In this document: positions 12,133 through 27,370 of the stretch, in pieces
Numbering within the stretch: the stretch's first letter is position 1
How the letters are laid out: each line of letters begins with the position of its first letter
Assembly (NCBI GenBank): GCA_963921935.1
Contig: OY998180.1
Coordinates: 113,590,183-113,654,182, forward strand
Length of the DNA stretch: 64,000 nt
Reading direction: 5' to 3'
From: Galeruca laticollis
Lineage: Eukaryota > Arthropoda > Insecta > Coleoptera > Chrysomelidae
Translations under genes and position numbers: made by a program
Notes under the pieces: model-generated
The model's database searches: none
The model's input: the letters and a program-made list of their open reading frames with translations, nothing else
What the model was told of the DNA's origin: nothing

Positions 12133-13629
12133 ATGCCTGAAACACGTAGTGCAACAAACGCTAATGCCAATGCTAATACTCCAGTTGCTCAAACCGATCA
12201 AGCGTCGAATCTAGAACCTTACAGATTATCCGAAATATTTTCAATAATTCCGGAATATGACGGTAATCAAATTTTCTTAAATACTTTTATAAATGCTTGT
12301 AAAACAGCTTACAGAATGGCCGGCAACGACCAAAAAGTACGTTTAACTCTTCATATTAAAAACAAACTTAAAGGAAGAGCCGCTGAATTAGTTAATTCAC
12401 GCGACCCTTCAAATTGGGAAGAAATTATAACATTATTAAATACTCACTTTGGAGATTCTCGAGACTTAAATTCGTTGATTCAAGACCTTCAAAGAATGAA
12501 ACAACTACCAAACGAATTGCCTTTAATTTTTGTTTTGAGATTACAAACTCTGGAAGCAAAAATGTATTCAGCTATAAGTAAACAACAGCATTTAACAACA
12601 GATCAAAAAGTAGCACAAACACGTCTCATAGAATCATTAACTTTAAATACTTTATTAACCGGTCTAGATCCAAAAATCGGTCAAATTGTTAGAGCTAGTA
12701 ATCCAATAAGTGTTTTATCAGCTATTTCACGAATCAGAAGAGAACTTCAATTAACTTACTATGAAAACAACAAACCTCAGACTAATCGTAATACAAATAA
12801 TATACCTACTCGTAGATTTAGCCAAAATTCACCAAAACAATGCAATTTTTGTCATAGAATAGGACATACTATAAATGAGTGTTTCACACGTCAAAGACAA
12901 TCTCAAAATTTAGCTCAGGGTTCCTTTAGACCAAATCAAACTCCTAATTCACATAACCAAATAGGCCAAAATTTTCAACAAAGGTCACAATTTCAAAATA
13001 ACCAACAAAATCAAAATCGCCCATCTGTAATTAGACCAAATCCAAGTTTTAGATCTCAAGGACCACCGGGAAATCGACCCAACACAAATTTTAATCAACA
13101 AAGAACTTTTCATCTCAATCGAAATCGTGATTTCAACAAACACTCTCATAACAGTTATGACTATTATACAGATGATAGTCAAAATTATTATGAAAATCAA
13201 GAACAATACTCCGATAATTCACTTGATTATCAAGAATATTACCAAGAAATTAACCCCAGTGCTCCTGACTATTATACTGTTAATAGTGAAATAGAGGAAT
13301 ACTATTATACTGCTGATAGTGATCCTAACTCTGATAATGGTGTACCAGTTTGCAATACGAATGAAGACGAAACTTTCGATTATAGCCATATCGAACAAGA
13401 CAATTTTAATTATAATAATGAAAATGTTTATAACTTTGATTCTGATAACCTCCTAAATACAAATTATGATTATTATCAGGATTTTCGACAAGGCCCTTTA
13501 CAAACGAAGCCCCCAGATCCGCTAAGCGACCAAACTTCAAATTTGTCGATCCCAGACCTCAGTTCACAAATTCAAACCATGAGTTTGAATAGTCCAGAAT
13601 CGGACTGCCTCGAACAGATGTTCATGTAA
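12133..13629 (+). CDS. Element B gag polyprotein
   Basis: 498 codons, intact. Residues about 35-210 form a capsid-like helical region (IIPEYDG motif near residue 37, then a KGRAAELV block). A CX2CX4HX4C zinc knuckle at about residues 237-250 would bind genomic RNA. The C-terminal half is Asn/Gln-rich and then Tyr/Asp-rich and acidic. The 340 bp leader before the ATG carries the primer site. The final codons overlap the pol phase, which opens at about 13593. I saw no clear slippery heptamer in that short overlap. It assembles the particle and supplies the nucleocapsid function. Confidence 0.88.
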   Translation: MPETRSATNANANANTPVAQTDQASNLEPYRLSEIFSIIPEYDGNQIFLNTFINACKTAYRMAGNDQKVRLTLHIKNKLKGRAAELVNSRDPSNWEEIITLLNTHFGDSRDLNSLIQDLQRMKQLPNELPLIFVLRLQTLEAKMYSAISKQQHLTTDQKVAQTRLIESLTLNTLLTGLDPKIGQIVRASNPISVLSAISRIRRELQLTYYENNKPQTNRNTNNIPTRRFSQNSPKQCNFCHRIGHTINECFTRQRQSQNLAQGSFRPNQTPNSHNQIGQNFQQRSQFQNNQQNQNRPSVIRPNPSFRSQGPPGNRPNTNFNQQRTFHLNRNRDFNKHSHNSYDYYTDDSQNYYENQEQYSDNSLDYQEYYQEINPSAPDYYTVNSEIEEYYYTADSDPNSDNGVPVCNTNEDETFDYSHIEQDNFNYNNENVYNFDSDNLLNTNYDYYQDFRQGPLQTKPPDPLSDQTSNLSIPDLSSQIQTMSLNSPESDCLEQMFM

Positions 13630-16600
13630 AAAATACCTTACCGGTAAATTCTAAAAACTTATACTATATTAAAGACAGAACAAACACTTATAAAATTCTA
13701 ATTGATACAGGTGCTGGATTATCAATTTTCAAACCCAAAACTTGCAAAAATTATAGAAATCGATCCCCTGAAAATGTAATTATTCAAGGTATAACGAACC
13801 AAAAAATAAGAGTTAACGAATCAACCCTTATTCCATTTAAACCTAACGATCCACACAGAGTATCCATTTGTAATTTAGATATTGATTTTGATGGATTATT
13901 AGGCATGGATTTTTTAGAACATTATAATTGTATAGTTGATCTAAAAAATAAACAACTTATTACTGATTTCAAAATTGTACCATTATTTAAAGTAACAGAT
14001 AATGAAACTACCAATATTTCAATCGAAAACCAATTTCCACAAATTTACAAAAATACAATTTCCATTGAACCTAGGACTGAACGAATATTTAAACTAAAAT
14101 GCGATTTAGTTAATACTGATGCTATACTGGTAGGTCAAGATGTAGAGAAAGTTAAACTACCAAACGCATTAGTTACAATAAATGAAATAGGAGAATTTTT
14201 TGTTTCAGTATTAAATGTCAATTGTATACCTAAAACTGTAACATTTTCAAAACTTAACTTAGAACCATATGAAATAAATACTGTAAATAATATTCAACTA
14301 ACTACCCAAGAAATGTGCACCGATAGAACATCGGAATTAAAAAATCAACTAAGACTCGATCATCTTAATGAAGAAGAACGAGACTTAATTTCCCAACTTT
14401 GTCATGATTTTTCTGACATTTTTTATTTAGAAGGAGACATACTTACTTTCACCAACGAAATAAAACATTCCATAGATACGCAAAATTCTAAGCCCACTTA
14501 TGTAAAATCATATCGCTATCCCCAAATTCATAAACAAGAGGTGAAAGATCAGATCAAGAAAATGCTTTCACAAAACATTATACAACCCAGCAATTCTCCA
14601 TGGCCGTCGCCCGTGTGGATTGTGCCCAAGAAGCTCGACGCATCAGGTAAACAAAAATGGCGTGTTGTCGTAGACTACAGAAAACTCAATGAGGTTACTG
14701 TAGACGACAAATACCCGTTACCAAACATTGGAGATTTATTGGACCAGCTTGGTAAGTGTCAATATTTCACGACACTAGATCTTGCATCAGGCTTTCATCA
14801 AATTGAAATAATGCCTGAAGATATACCAAAGACCGCCTTCACAGTTGAAAACGGACATTTCGAATTCCTCAGAATGCCGTACGGTCTAAAAAAGGCACCT
14901 TCAACATTCCAGATGGTCATGGACAATGTCCTTGCTGGAATTCAAAACAAGCGATGTCTTGTCTATATGGACGACATCATCGTCTATTCACCGACAATTC
15001 AAGAACATATTACCCGCTTAACAGAAGTATTAAAGAGATTTCAAAAAGCTAACTTAAAACTTCAGCCAGACAAGTGCGAATTCTTGAGAAAAGAAGTCGC
15101 CTACCTTGGACATTTAATCACGGAAGGAGGCGTTAAGCCGTTTCCGGCAAAAATTGAATGCGTCCAAAAATTCCCTCAACCTACGAACCAAAAGGAAATA
15201 AAATCCTTTTTGGGACTCGCTGGTTACTACAGAAGATTTATACCGAACTTTGCTAAAGTTTCCAAACCAATGACAAAACTTTTACAAAAGGATGTTCCAT
15301 TTAATTTTGACTCCGAATGTCAAAAGTCATTCCAAGAATTAAAAAATACTCTTACTTCTACTCCGATATTGATATACCCAAACTTTGAAGAACGATTTCT
15401 TTTAACTACCGATGCTAGCGCATTTGCAATCGGTGCAGTTTTGTCACAAGGCCCAATAGATAAGGATTTACCGATAGCCTATGCGTCCAGGACATTGTGC
15501 AAAGCAGAAACCAAATACTCTACGATAGAGAGAGAACTTTTGGCAATTGTGTGGGCAGTTAAACACTTTAGATCCTATTTATATGGCCGAAAATTTACCC
15601 TTATAACTGACCACCGTCCACTTACTTGGTTATTCTCTATAAAAGACCCCGGTAGTCGTCTAGCACGATGGCGCCTCAAATTAGAGGAATACGACTATCA
15701 AATTGAATTCAAATCTGGCAAATCCAATAAAAATGCCGATGCCCTTTCTCGAATAAAAATTAACCACATAAATGACTTTGATTCATTTTGTTCAAAATTA
15801 GGAAACTTTAAATATTTACCTTACCCAATTTATCCCGCTCTTGAAGATGCAGGGCCATCCCAACAAACTGAAAATAAACCTGAAATTGACTGGGATGCCG
15901 CTGCAGAAGAATTTTTGTCTTTTGAGGAACTTTATAAAACAAAATCACTGATTGACTATTCTAAAATAGAATATTCCAATAATCATCTACTAGACAAACA
16001 AAATAAAAACATTTTAACCTTTTTTCAACAAAACAATTTATAAGATTTCCATGAAAAAATAATTGAGGATATATTTGAGGAAAACCCCGACTTTTCTTAT
16101 GCAAAAATTAATGTACTTAGCAGTAAAACTGTCAAAAATAGAAAATACCTTATTATTGCTATACCATGGGATCCAGACAGTATTAATGAATACTTATTTG
16201 CTGCAATTTACAGAAATCGAGATTTATTTAAACCTTCAGAAAAATATTTTATCGAAAATAATCCTGACCTACCAATACTAGAAACACTATCATTTCTACT
16301 TTCGGAAGTTGAAGTAAAATTCACTATTTGTCAAAATATTACTAAAGAGCCAGAACAAAATCAAATACCTATCATCTTAGATCAATTCCATAATGGCAAA
16401 AGCCACCTTCACCGCGGAATTAATGAAACTATTAGGCGAATACGACAAAAATATAATTGGGCCGGCCTCAATCGAGATGTCGAAAATTATATTAAGTCAT
16501 GCCGGGCATGCCAAGAGACAAAAATATGTCGCAAAAATTTGGACAGTCCCCTCGTTATAACTGAAACGCCTAAAACACCTTTTGATCGTATTAATATTGA

Positions 16601-17387
16601 TATTTTAGAGGTACCTCAAAAGAATTACGCTCTTACAATAAGAGACGAGCTTACAAAATTTTCTCAAGCATATCCGCTTGAAGATAAAAGTGCCAAATCC
16701 GTTGTCACTTCATTATTAGCTTATTTTCAGCATTTTGGTGTACCACTTCGCATTCATTGCGATGCCGGTCGCGAATTCAATAATGCGTTAATGAAAGACC
16801 TTTGTAATATGTTCGATATTAAGTTAACATATTCAAGTGTCGGTCATCCGCAAAGTAACGGATCTCTAGAAAGATTACATGCTACTCTGTTAGAAATGAT
16901 TCGATTACATTTAGCAGACCACCCCAATGAACACCCCTTCAGTATTTTACCATTTGCTATTATCGCTTATAATAACTCTATAAACAAAACACACGGATTC
17001 ACACTATAGGAACTTGTATTTGGACACACGTCCAGTAGACCTCCCGAAAAATTATACAATGAACAAGAATTAATTACTAAATATATTAGAGATCTAAATA
17101 ACCGCATATCCTATTATTATAAAATAGCGAGAGAAAAAACCATAAAGCAAAAAGAAAGAGCTAAAGACCGATTTGACAAACATGTCTCCGAAAACAAACC
17201 AAATTATGAAGTAGGTGACAAAGTTTACGTAAAAGAAACTCAAATAAAAAACAAGTTAGAAAATAAGTTTAATGGCCCTTTTGAAATACTAGAGATACAC
17301 AGAAATTCCGCAACAGTATTAAATTTAGAAACAAATAACAAATCAAAAATAAATTTCCATCTTATGAAACCCTATGTTGAAAATTAA
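13593..17387 (+). pseudogene. Element B pol polyprotein with two nonsense codons
   Basis: The -1 phase opens inside the end of gag. The protease (IDTGAG, Asp codon at 13704) precedes the first long stretch. The RT is well kept, with YMDD at 14964-14975. The RNase H has the TDAS block near 15410 and ends near 15760. The integrase shows an HHCC finger (16390-16520, both Cys of SCRAC present), a core with CDAGREF and an E in NGSLERL, and a C-terminal tail to about 17387. The frame is uniform apart from TAA at 16041-16043, between RNase H and integrase, and TAG at 17007-17009, after the integrase core. Everything else is in phase, so this looks recently active. Confidence 0.92.
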
Positions 17388-19216
17388 CTTATTTTCAGGT
17401 TTCTGCTGCTGATCGGAACAGCAACATGTCAATATAAAATCGAACCCATAAACAATACAGTTGGAATCTACTACCACGACGAAACCAAAATAATGGTTTC
17501 AAACGACGAATGGACTTTATTAGTGCATAAAAATATATCAGCTTTTAAACAAACTTTTGAAAGAAATAATAGAATTCTTGACACAATTCAAAATACCTTT
17601 ACTTCAAACTACTCCAGTATGAAGTCCTTCCGATCCGAAGTAAAATCACATTTGGCATTATTGCAACAAATTACAAAATCTATTGGCCATAAATTTAGTG
17701 AAATATCTTTCGATGTTAAAAGACAAAAACGAGGGTTAATTAATGGTATTGGCACCATATTTAAATCAATAACCGGACATCTCGATGCGTCTGACGGTGA
17801 ATATTATATGGACTGCATTAATAAATTAGAAACTGATCAAAACCAGATAGAAAACTTATTAAAAAATCAAATGTCAATCACAAGCTCAGTCATAACAAAT
17901 CTCAACAGTACCATAGGACAATTAAAATTGAATGAGAAAATATTTAATTCAGATATAGAAAAAATTGAAACCACCATTCGACAATCAACAAACGAAATTG
18001 CGCTTATCGAAGACAAATTAAATTTCTTTGAAATTTGCGAACAACTAATGGAGAGTTATTCCTATCTTGAAAATACTATTAATGATATTCTAAACTCTAT
18101 CACTTTTGCACAGCTTCAAATAATTCATACTTCTATTATTGAACCAGAAAATTTGATCACTGCTCTTAAGAAAATATCAGAAAATACAGTAAGGAAAGGT
18201 TTACCGCTACCAATAAAATATTCTGAAATTTCACAGTATTTGGAAATAATCTATCTCGAAGCATATCAAACAAATTCAGATCTTGTTTTCGTTCTTAAAA
18301 TACCTTTGATTGAACCACAAGTATTTACTTTATTCCACTTATACCCAATACCAATTTATGATAATAGAACTGGATTTCACCATATTTTATCATTTTCACA
18401 AAAATATTTAGCGCGAGATGATGATTCTTTATCCTACATTCCAATCCACGATTTACAAAAGTGTAAACAGTTATCTACGCATCAAAAGTTGTGTCGCGAT
18501 GTTTACGCGTACCCTATAGACGATAACACGATATGTGAAGCACGTTTGTTAAGACAATATAAGACATTTCCTGTGAATTGTAAAAGTGCGGTAGTCAACG
18601 GACAAGGTTATAATGTGCAAAAACTCGAAGAAAACGTGTGGCTAGTGTCGATTGCCGAACCGGTACACGTGACCATAAGTCTTCCAGACACAAAAACGAA
18701 AACATTAACCGTAAATGAAAATTCTATTTTACAGCTATACTCAGGATGTTCCACTTTTGTTGGCATTACTAAAATACAAGCTAGTACCAGAAAAACTATA
18801 AACATTCCTCATGTACTTTATCCCGTAATGGTTGATCACAACTGCTGTCTAGACATTCCAAACTAAGTAGAAGTACCCAAAATAGAACCACTAGATCTTA
18901 ATAACATTAACTTGAATGATCTACAAGTGACAAAACACGAACTAGACCAATACTCAAAAAGTTTGGATGAACTCATAAACAAACCGTTGTTGAGAAAAAT
19001 ATTTCGTGGTTCACATATACTACGATCTCACTCATCGTTGCCTTGATCGTCCTCTACACCTGTTATAAGTGTAGAGATATTAAATTCAACAAATCGCCAG
19101 GAAAGCCTGTTCCGGAACAACCAAATGATGTTTTTATCAAAATTCATAACATTCTGCCAAAAAGAAGACCCAAACTTGACACTGAAGCCTCTGAGGAAGT
19201 GGAAATCGAAAATTGA
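17388..19216 (+). pseudogene. Element B envelope-like protein (baculovirus F-type), broken
   Basis: Follows pol directly. A TTATTTTCAG acceptor (ending about 17398) suggests a spliced subgenomic mRNA, as in gypsy-type errantiviruses. Just after it, still upstream of the first in-frame ATG (17493), come hydrophobic residues that look like a signal peptide. A furin-type RQKRG site (near 17721) precedes a Gly/Ile-rich segment that could be a fusion peptide. Heptad-like helices and a Cys-rich C-terminal ectodomain follow. The main frame stops at TAA 18864-18866. A membrane anchor with a short cytoplasmic tail (about 19030-19216) lies in another phase, so a frameshift near 18995 also separates it. 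It would sit in the particle membrane and mediate entry in active relatives. Confidence 0.85.
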
Positions 19217-19391
19217 CAATTTCATGGTTTAATGTATACCTTTATATTTTTATTTTTTGTATTTTGCGTATTTTCCTTTTAATCTTGAAATCTCTGTATA
19301 TATTGTATTGTCTATTTAATATTTTATGTATTTTGGTTTTTATTCTCAAAATTGTTGTTTATTAAACAACAATTTTAATTAAGGGGGGAGT

Positions 19392-19759
19392 TGTTATATA
19401 CGAAAAAACGCTTATGTTTAAGTAATATTACGCAATGTCAAACATCAGATTACGATTTCCGTATTTTCATGAGAACGATGCTACGTTGCGTTTTTATAAA
19501 ATAAACACATTAAGTAACACAAATATTATGTTACAGAAAAATAATGATTTCTGCACTTTCATGGGAGCGACGCTACATCGAATTCTCCATGAAAATAAAC
19601 GCTGACGTTGATTTAACAAATTCTATAAATTCTTTGACTTTATGTAAAATAGTTAGCTACAATTATTATTTCAACCTAATAATTCTTTTTTATATAACAT
19701 AAAACTGTGTAACTCAATAAAAATTGTTTTTAAAAAGTTTAACGTGAATTTGTGAATAT

Positions 19760-19763
<4 letters not shown>
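19392..19763 (+). repeat. 3' LTR of element B
   Basis: Second 372 bp copy, preceded by the polypurine tract and followed at once by (TA)n. Confidence 0.95.

Positions 19764-19820
<57 letters not shown>
19764..19820. repeat. (TA)n array right of element B
   Basis: TA repeat continuous with the insertion point of element B. Confidence 0.95.
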
Positions 19821-23052
<3,232 letters not shown>

Positions 23053-23065
23053 CATGGGAAACCTT

Positions 23066-23326
23066 TGCGGTAGTTGGCCAGCTAAGTCACCAGAATTGAG
23101 TAAGATGAATTTCTTTAAGTGGGGTAATATTGAAAATATTGTGTATGCTACACCCCCAACATCTCCAGACGATACGAAATTTAGATTTTTTAATGCCTTC
23201 GGATCTATAACACCAAATATGTTAAATAATGTAAATAAATCGTATGAATCTAGAATCATGCATTACAAGTGGGGCATATTAATTAACAACTACACTGGTT
23301 TCTTTTACAATAACTTTCCAATATGA
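23066..23326 (+). pseudogene. Mariner-type transposase, C-terminal fragment
   Basis: The frame carries a degenerate form of the third catalytic motif of mariner transposases (SPELSKMNFFKWG, where SPDL...DFFLWG is usual). A typical downstream helical segment follows (NAFGSITPNMLNNV, then SYESRI). The catalytic Asp is Asn here. The N-terminal two thirds are missing, so this is a truncated relic just upstream of the piggyBac element. Confidence 0.6.
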
Positions 23327-23365
23327 TGAGTTTAAAAATTTAGAGAGAACTGCAAACCTTTTTAA

Positions 23366-25592
23366 CCCTCAAATTCCTATGCCTATGCCTATGCGGGGTC
23401 CCATTTTAGTATGCTGCGGCGCGTTGTAGCTATAGTGTCTAGTATCAGAACGTATAGGTAAGTGGGGTCCCGTTGCGACCCCGATTCGGCATTAAGGAGT
23501 GCAAAAAAATTGCTTTGATAAATAGTATTTTCTTTAAGTTTTCAGTGAGAATGAACCGTTGGAACTAAATCAGACCACTTACAGGGGCTGAACTTGAAGA
23601 AATAATAAATAATCAAGTGTTAGAGGATGAAATGGGGTATGAAAGCGAAGAAGAATCAGACAAGGAGGACGATCAAGATTTTATGAAGGAGGATGTGTCC
23701 AAAACAGAGGATTATCTAGAAATACAAAGTTAAGTGGAGTCGGACGCAGAACCTACCGAACCTACGGAGCCCCAAGAAGATTGCAGTGGCCCAATATATA
23801 CAGCGAAATCGGGTTTGCAGTGGAATAGTGGGCCTTTTGTGAAAAAAAAAGACTCAAAAAAACATTATAAATGCGCGTCCAGGAATGACAAATTACAGTA
23901 AAAATTCTATAACGTTCTTAGATTTCTTTAACCTATTTTTGACGATGGAAATGAAGGATATCATTTGTCGTCATACTAATGAAGAAGCTACTAGATATTT
24001 TGATGAGTGGAATATCAAAAATCCAAGCAATAAAAAGGAATGGCTGGTTCTTGAAAAGGATGAACTTGATAGTTTTTTGGGAGTACTTCTTAAAGCGAGT
24101 ACACTCAGATGTAGAAAGAAATCTACTCGAGAAATGAGGTCTACTAATACCTCCATACGTCGATCATTTTTTACAGATGCTTTACCGCGGGACAGGATTG
24201 AGCAAATATCAAAATTTTTACCATTCGACGACAAATCTACAAGAGCTGAGGGAAAGGATCAAGACAAGTTAGCAGCAATAAAAGATATTTGGGATATGTT
24301 TGCTGAAAATTGTAAAAAGTCATTTGAACCATATGAACATGTTACCATTGATGAGCAGTTGGTGTGTTTCGGAGGAAATGCCCATTTAGGCAATATATTA
24401 AATCAAAACCTGGACAATACGGTATAAAAATTTGGGCAACCGCTGATGTTGAAACGTCATATTTATACAACCTTCAACTTTATACTGGAAAATCTCGCGG
24501 AGGTATAACAGAAAAGAATCAAGGATTTCGTGTCGTATCAGATTTGGTAGTACTCTACCATGAGAGCTGGTGAGGAATAACGACCGATAACTTTTTCTCA
24601 TGTCACATTACTTGGAACTGTTCGTAAAAATAAGCCAGACACGCCAACACGACTAAAACTATCATTCAGGCCTATAGAATCATCTATGTTTGCATTTAAG
24701 AAAGACCTAACGATGGTCTCGTACATTCCCAAAAAGAATGGGATGGTACATGTAATATCAAGTCAACATGATGATGATAACATTTTTCAAAACATCAAAA
24801 ATAAACCATATATGATTTTGAATTACAATGCAACTAAGGGTGGCATTGACAATGCTGATAAGCTTATCAGCGAGTATTCGTGTAGGAGAAAAACAGCTCG
24901 ATGGCCATATAGGCTATTTATGAACATGGTAGATATTTGTGCCTCAAAGTCTTCTATTTTGTTCATTGAGAAAAATCCTGATTGGCATAAAAAAATCACC
25001 CGCGACGACAATTGTTTCTTTTGCAATTGCGAGATGATCTTGCTCGTATCAATATGGAGAGAAGGTCCCAATACAAAAACCACAAGGTACAAATAAAATC
25101 GGCTTTATGGGATTGTGGACTAATTGTAGAAGATCAACATATTCCTCAAGCACTAACTCCTGGTAAAAAACGTGCTAGATGCTATCTGTACTCTCGAAAA
25201 AATGATAAGAAAGTGAACAAAACGTGCGGTCTTTGTCAGAAGTTTGTATGCGAAGTCCATAGAAAAAATGAACAAACAATTATATGTTCCACTTGTATCT
25301 CAAACTAAAATATTAACAGGCATAATTTTGTATGCATATAATATAATAATTTTGCATCTTTTAACCATTGTTTTTGCCATGGAGTGACATTTTGTTTTGT
25401 CTAGATTAGTTATTAGATTTTTCTATGTATACCAATTTTTTATTATTTTAGGTATTTTATTTTCATCCTTTAAAAATGTTTTAGAGTGTATCATTTTTTA
25501 GAAATTTACAAAAATTCATATATTTATCTGGGGTCTCTGAAAGACCCCGTACCGGTATGTAGGTTGATTTGTAGGTCATAGGCATTTAAGGG
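23366..25592 (+). mobile_element. piggyBac-type DNA transposon, decayed
   Basis: Flanked by TTAA on both sides (23362-23365 and 25593-25596), the piggyBac target. Its ends are inverted repeats: CCCTCAAATTCCTATGCC on the left against CCCTTAAATGCCTATGACC read inward from the right. Near each end lies a short hairpin built of GGGGTC and GACCCC (23464-23482 and 25530-25548). Inside is a broken DDD transposase on the plus strand. At 2.2 kb it is close to full length. Confidence 0.88.
23551..25308 (+). pseudogene. piggyBac transposase, multiply broken
   Basis: An ATG at 23551 opens an acidic N-terminal region with early stops (near 23564 and 23731). The main domain starts near 23870 and reads well to 24360: a PGMTNYS start, HTNEEA, and IDEQL with the first Asp. 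A frameshift near 24364 moves to a segment with the second Asp region (WATADVETSYLYNLQLYTGKS). A further break near 24575 precedes the third block (24686-25096, with KGGIDNADKL and RRKTARWPYRLF). The Cys-rich C-terminal finger (CGLCQKFVCEVH, CSTC) is in yet another frame, ending 25308. All functional blocks are present in order, so decay is by small indels and point changes. Confidence 0.85.
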
Positions 25593-25596
25593 TTAA

Positions 25597-26816
25597 ATCG
25601 ATGTACCATCATATTTATGAAAATAGTAAATTACACGGAAACTATAACGCCTAAGCAGGTATACATACCCTTATACCATTCGAAAGAGGATATTTTCTGA
25701 ACATGGTGATTTATTAATTCGTTTAAAATAAGCCCCATATTACAAATTGAATGATCGTGTGATGAATCTATAAATTCTGAACACCCTGTACAGAGATGTT
25801 TACTACTCATCATGGAATACATTCAACGAATGCCCAACTATTTTGACGTTAGAGTGAATTTGTTAGATTAATTAGGTAAGGATTCTTTTTTAAACTTCAC
25901 ATTTTAAAAAAAGTCAGAATAACTCCAAACACTTTGTACTTAGGTAAAAGCAACCCTCATGAACGTATACTTTATCTTTTAGAGGCAATCAGAAAATGCA
26001 ATAAAATATGAGGCGTTCGATAAGAAACAATATAACTTTATTATTCCACAAATTTGCAGGACATTCTGTATATTTCAATATCATTTTAAATGTAGCCTTT
26101 ATCAACGTACAAACTACTAAAGTGACAAACATAAAACTTTTACCGCTTTGCTATTTACCTCCATCTCGTTGTTAGTGATTCACCCTGTATACTTAATCTC
26201 AATATTAACACCAATGAAATTTGTTTTTTTATCTCGTGATATGATTTGATGGACAATATTTTCAGTTAATCCTCGATCAGTATAAACAAGTTATCGGAAA
26301 AAAGATTATTAGGTAATCAAGAAAACATTTCGATGCGAACAAAGGAAACATCCCAAAAAACAGATAAAATTATAGTTTGATGTATTCTTCCATACTGTCA
26401 TGAACGATCCAATAGAAAACTGTATTTAGTTTTTCTAGAAGAAATTTTACATATTATCATGAAAAATCGCCGATAATTCGAAAATGGCACCTGCTTGGCC
26501 ACGAATTTTTCACAGAACGCCCACTCTGAAAAATAACAACAATTGCTGAACTTAACTCAAATAAGGTTATTCATTCGGCAATTTTTCGGTACGAAAATAC
26601 CGCATTAACTCCACATTATGTAACAAATTTTTCTGCCATGTGTCGAGCAAGATATACGGAATACAAGTGAGATTGATCTCTAGGGGAAAATGGAAAACCG
26701 ATTCAAATTGGTATAGTACGTCAATTTCGTGTAAATATGATAAATTTGTTTCCATAAAATCTATAATACCGGGTGGTCAAAATAAAATCAAAATCTAGAA
26801 TCGCAGGAAGAGAAAA
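25597..26816. other. Spacer without a recognised gene
   Basis: AT-rich. Contains two copies of a CACCCTGTA motif (near 25779 and 26180) of the kind that also appears, inverted, in the LTR of element A (TACAGGGTG, 1562). These may be ends of decayed small elements. No protein similarity seen. Confidence 0.5.
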
Positions 26817-27370
26817 GCAGGTGGTGAAGATGGAATACCATCAGCATTTATGAAGAAGAATTTGGATGTGAAAAATTGACAAAGAAATATGTCAAAAAAC
26901 AGATAGATGCCGAGGGAAAATAATTTAATAATACCTACATTTAAAGAAGGGGAACAAATTCTATGCGAAAGTTATTAAACAATATGTTTGGCATAAATTA
27001 CAACTTAATATAAAGAGAAAGGGGAAGATAGGTAGCTGGTAATCATTGATTTGAAATCTACCTCTGACACGGTGGTTATAAAAGAATTACGGACAATACT
27101 AGAGGAAATGGAAATACCTAGAGATCAATTACAGGCTATTAAAAGCACAAATAAGGGCTAGAATACAAATTGCAGGGTTGACATCAAAGGAGTTTATAAT
27201 GGCCAGAGTAATATAGCAAGAGGACACTTTAAGCCCGATACTAGTCAAGATCATAAAACATCTCAGTACAATATATGGATAAAGAAATATTGAGCCTGTA
27301 TAAATGAGTAGTCGACGATGTGGTTTCAACTGCGAATTCTTATAACACAATTCAAAAGCTAATCAGCGTC
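26817..27370 (+). pseudogene. LINE reverse transcriptase relic
   Basis: A frame starting near 26820 reads GGEDGIPSAFMKKN, the usual start of the LINE RT fingers. Further on comes LVIIDLKSTSDTV followed by KELRTILEEMEIPRDQL, matching the block around the first catalytic Asp of LINE RTs (a DLK.AFDTV-type motif). Numerous stops and phase changes separate the pieces, and nothing past the palm start is convincing. Very old fragment. Confidence 0.5.

Larger units (their letters stand above)
11424..19763 (+). mobile_element. LTR retrotransposon B, errantivirus-like (17.6/297 group features)
   Basis: Has 372 bp LTRs, a tRNA-Ser-type primer site, gag, pol in the -1 phase, then an envelope-like gene behind a splice acceptor. 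A polypurine tract AAGGGGGGAG (19381-19390) precedes the 3' LTR. The order and primer match the insect errantivirus group that includes 17.6 and 297. It sits in (TA)n on both sides, so a TATA-type target duplication is expected but cannot be measured. Two nonsense codons in pol and two lesions in env show this copy is inactive, although the LTRs differ at only about five positions. Confidence 0.92.
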
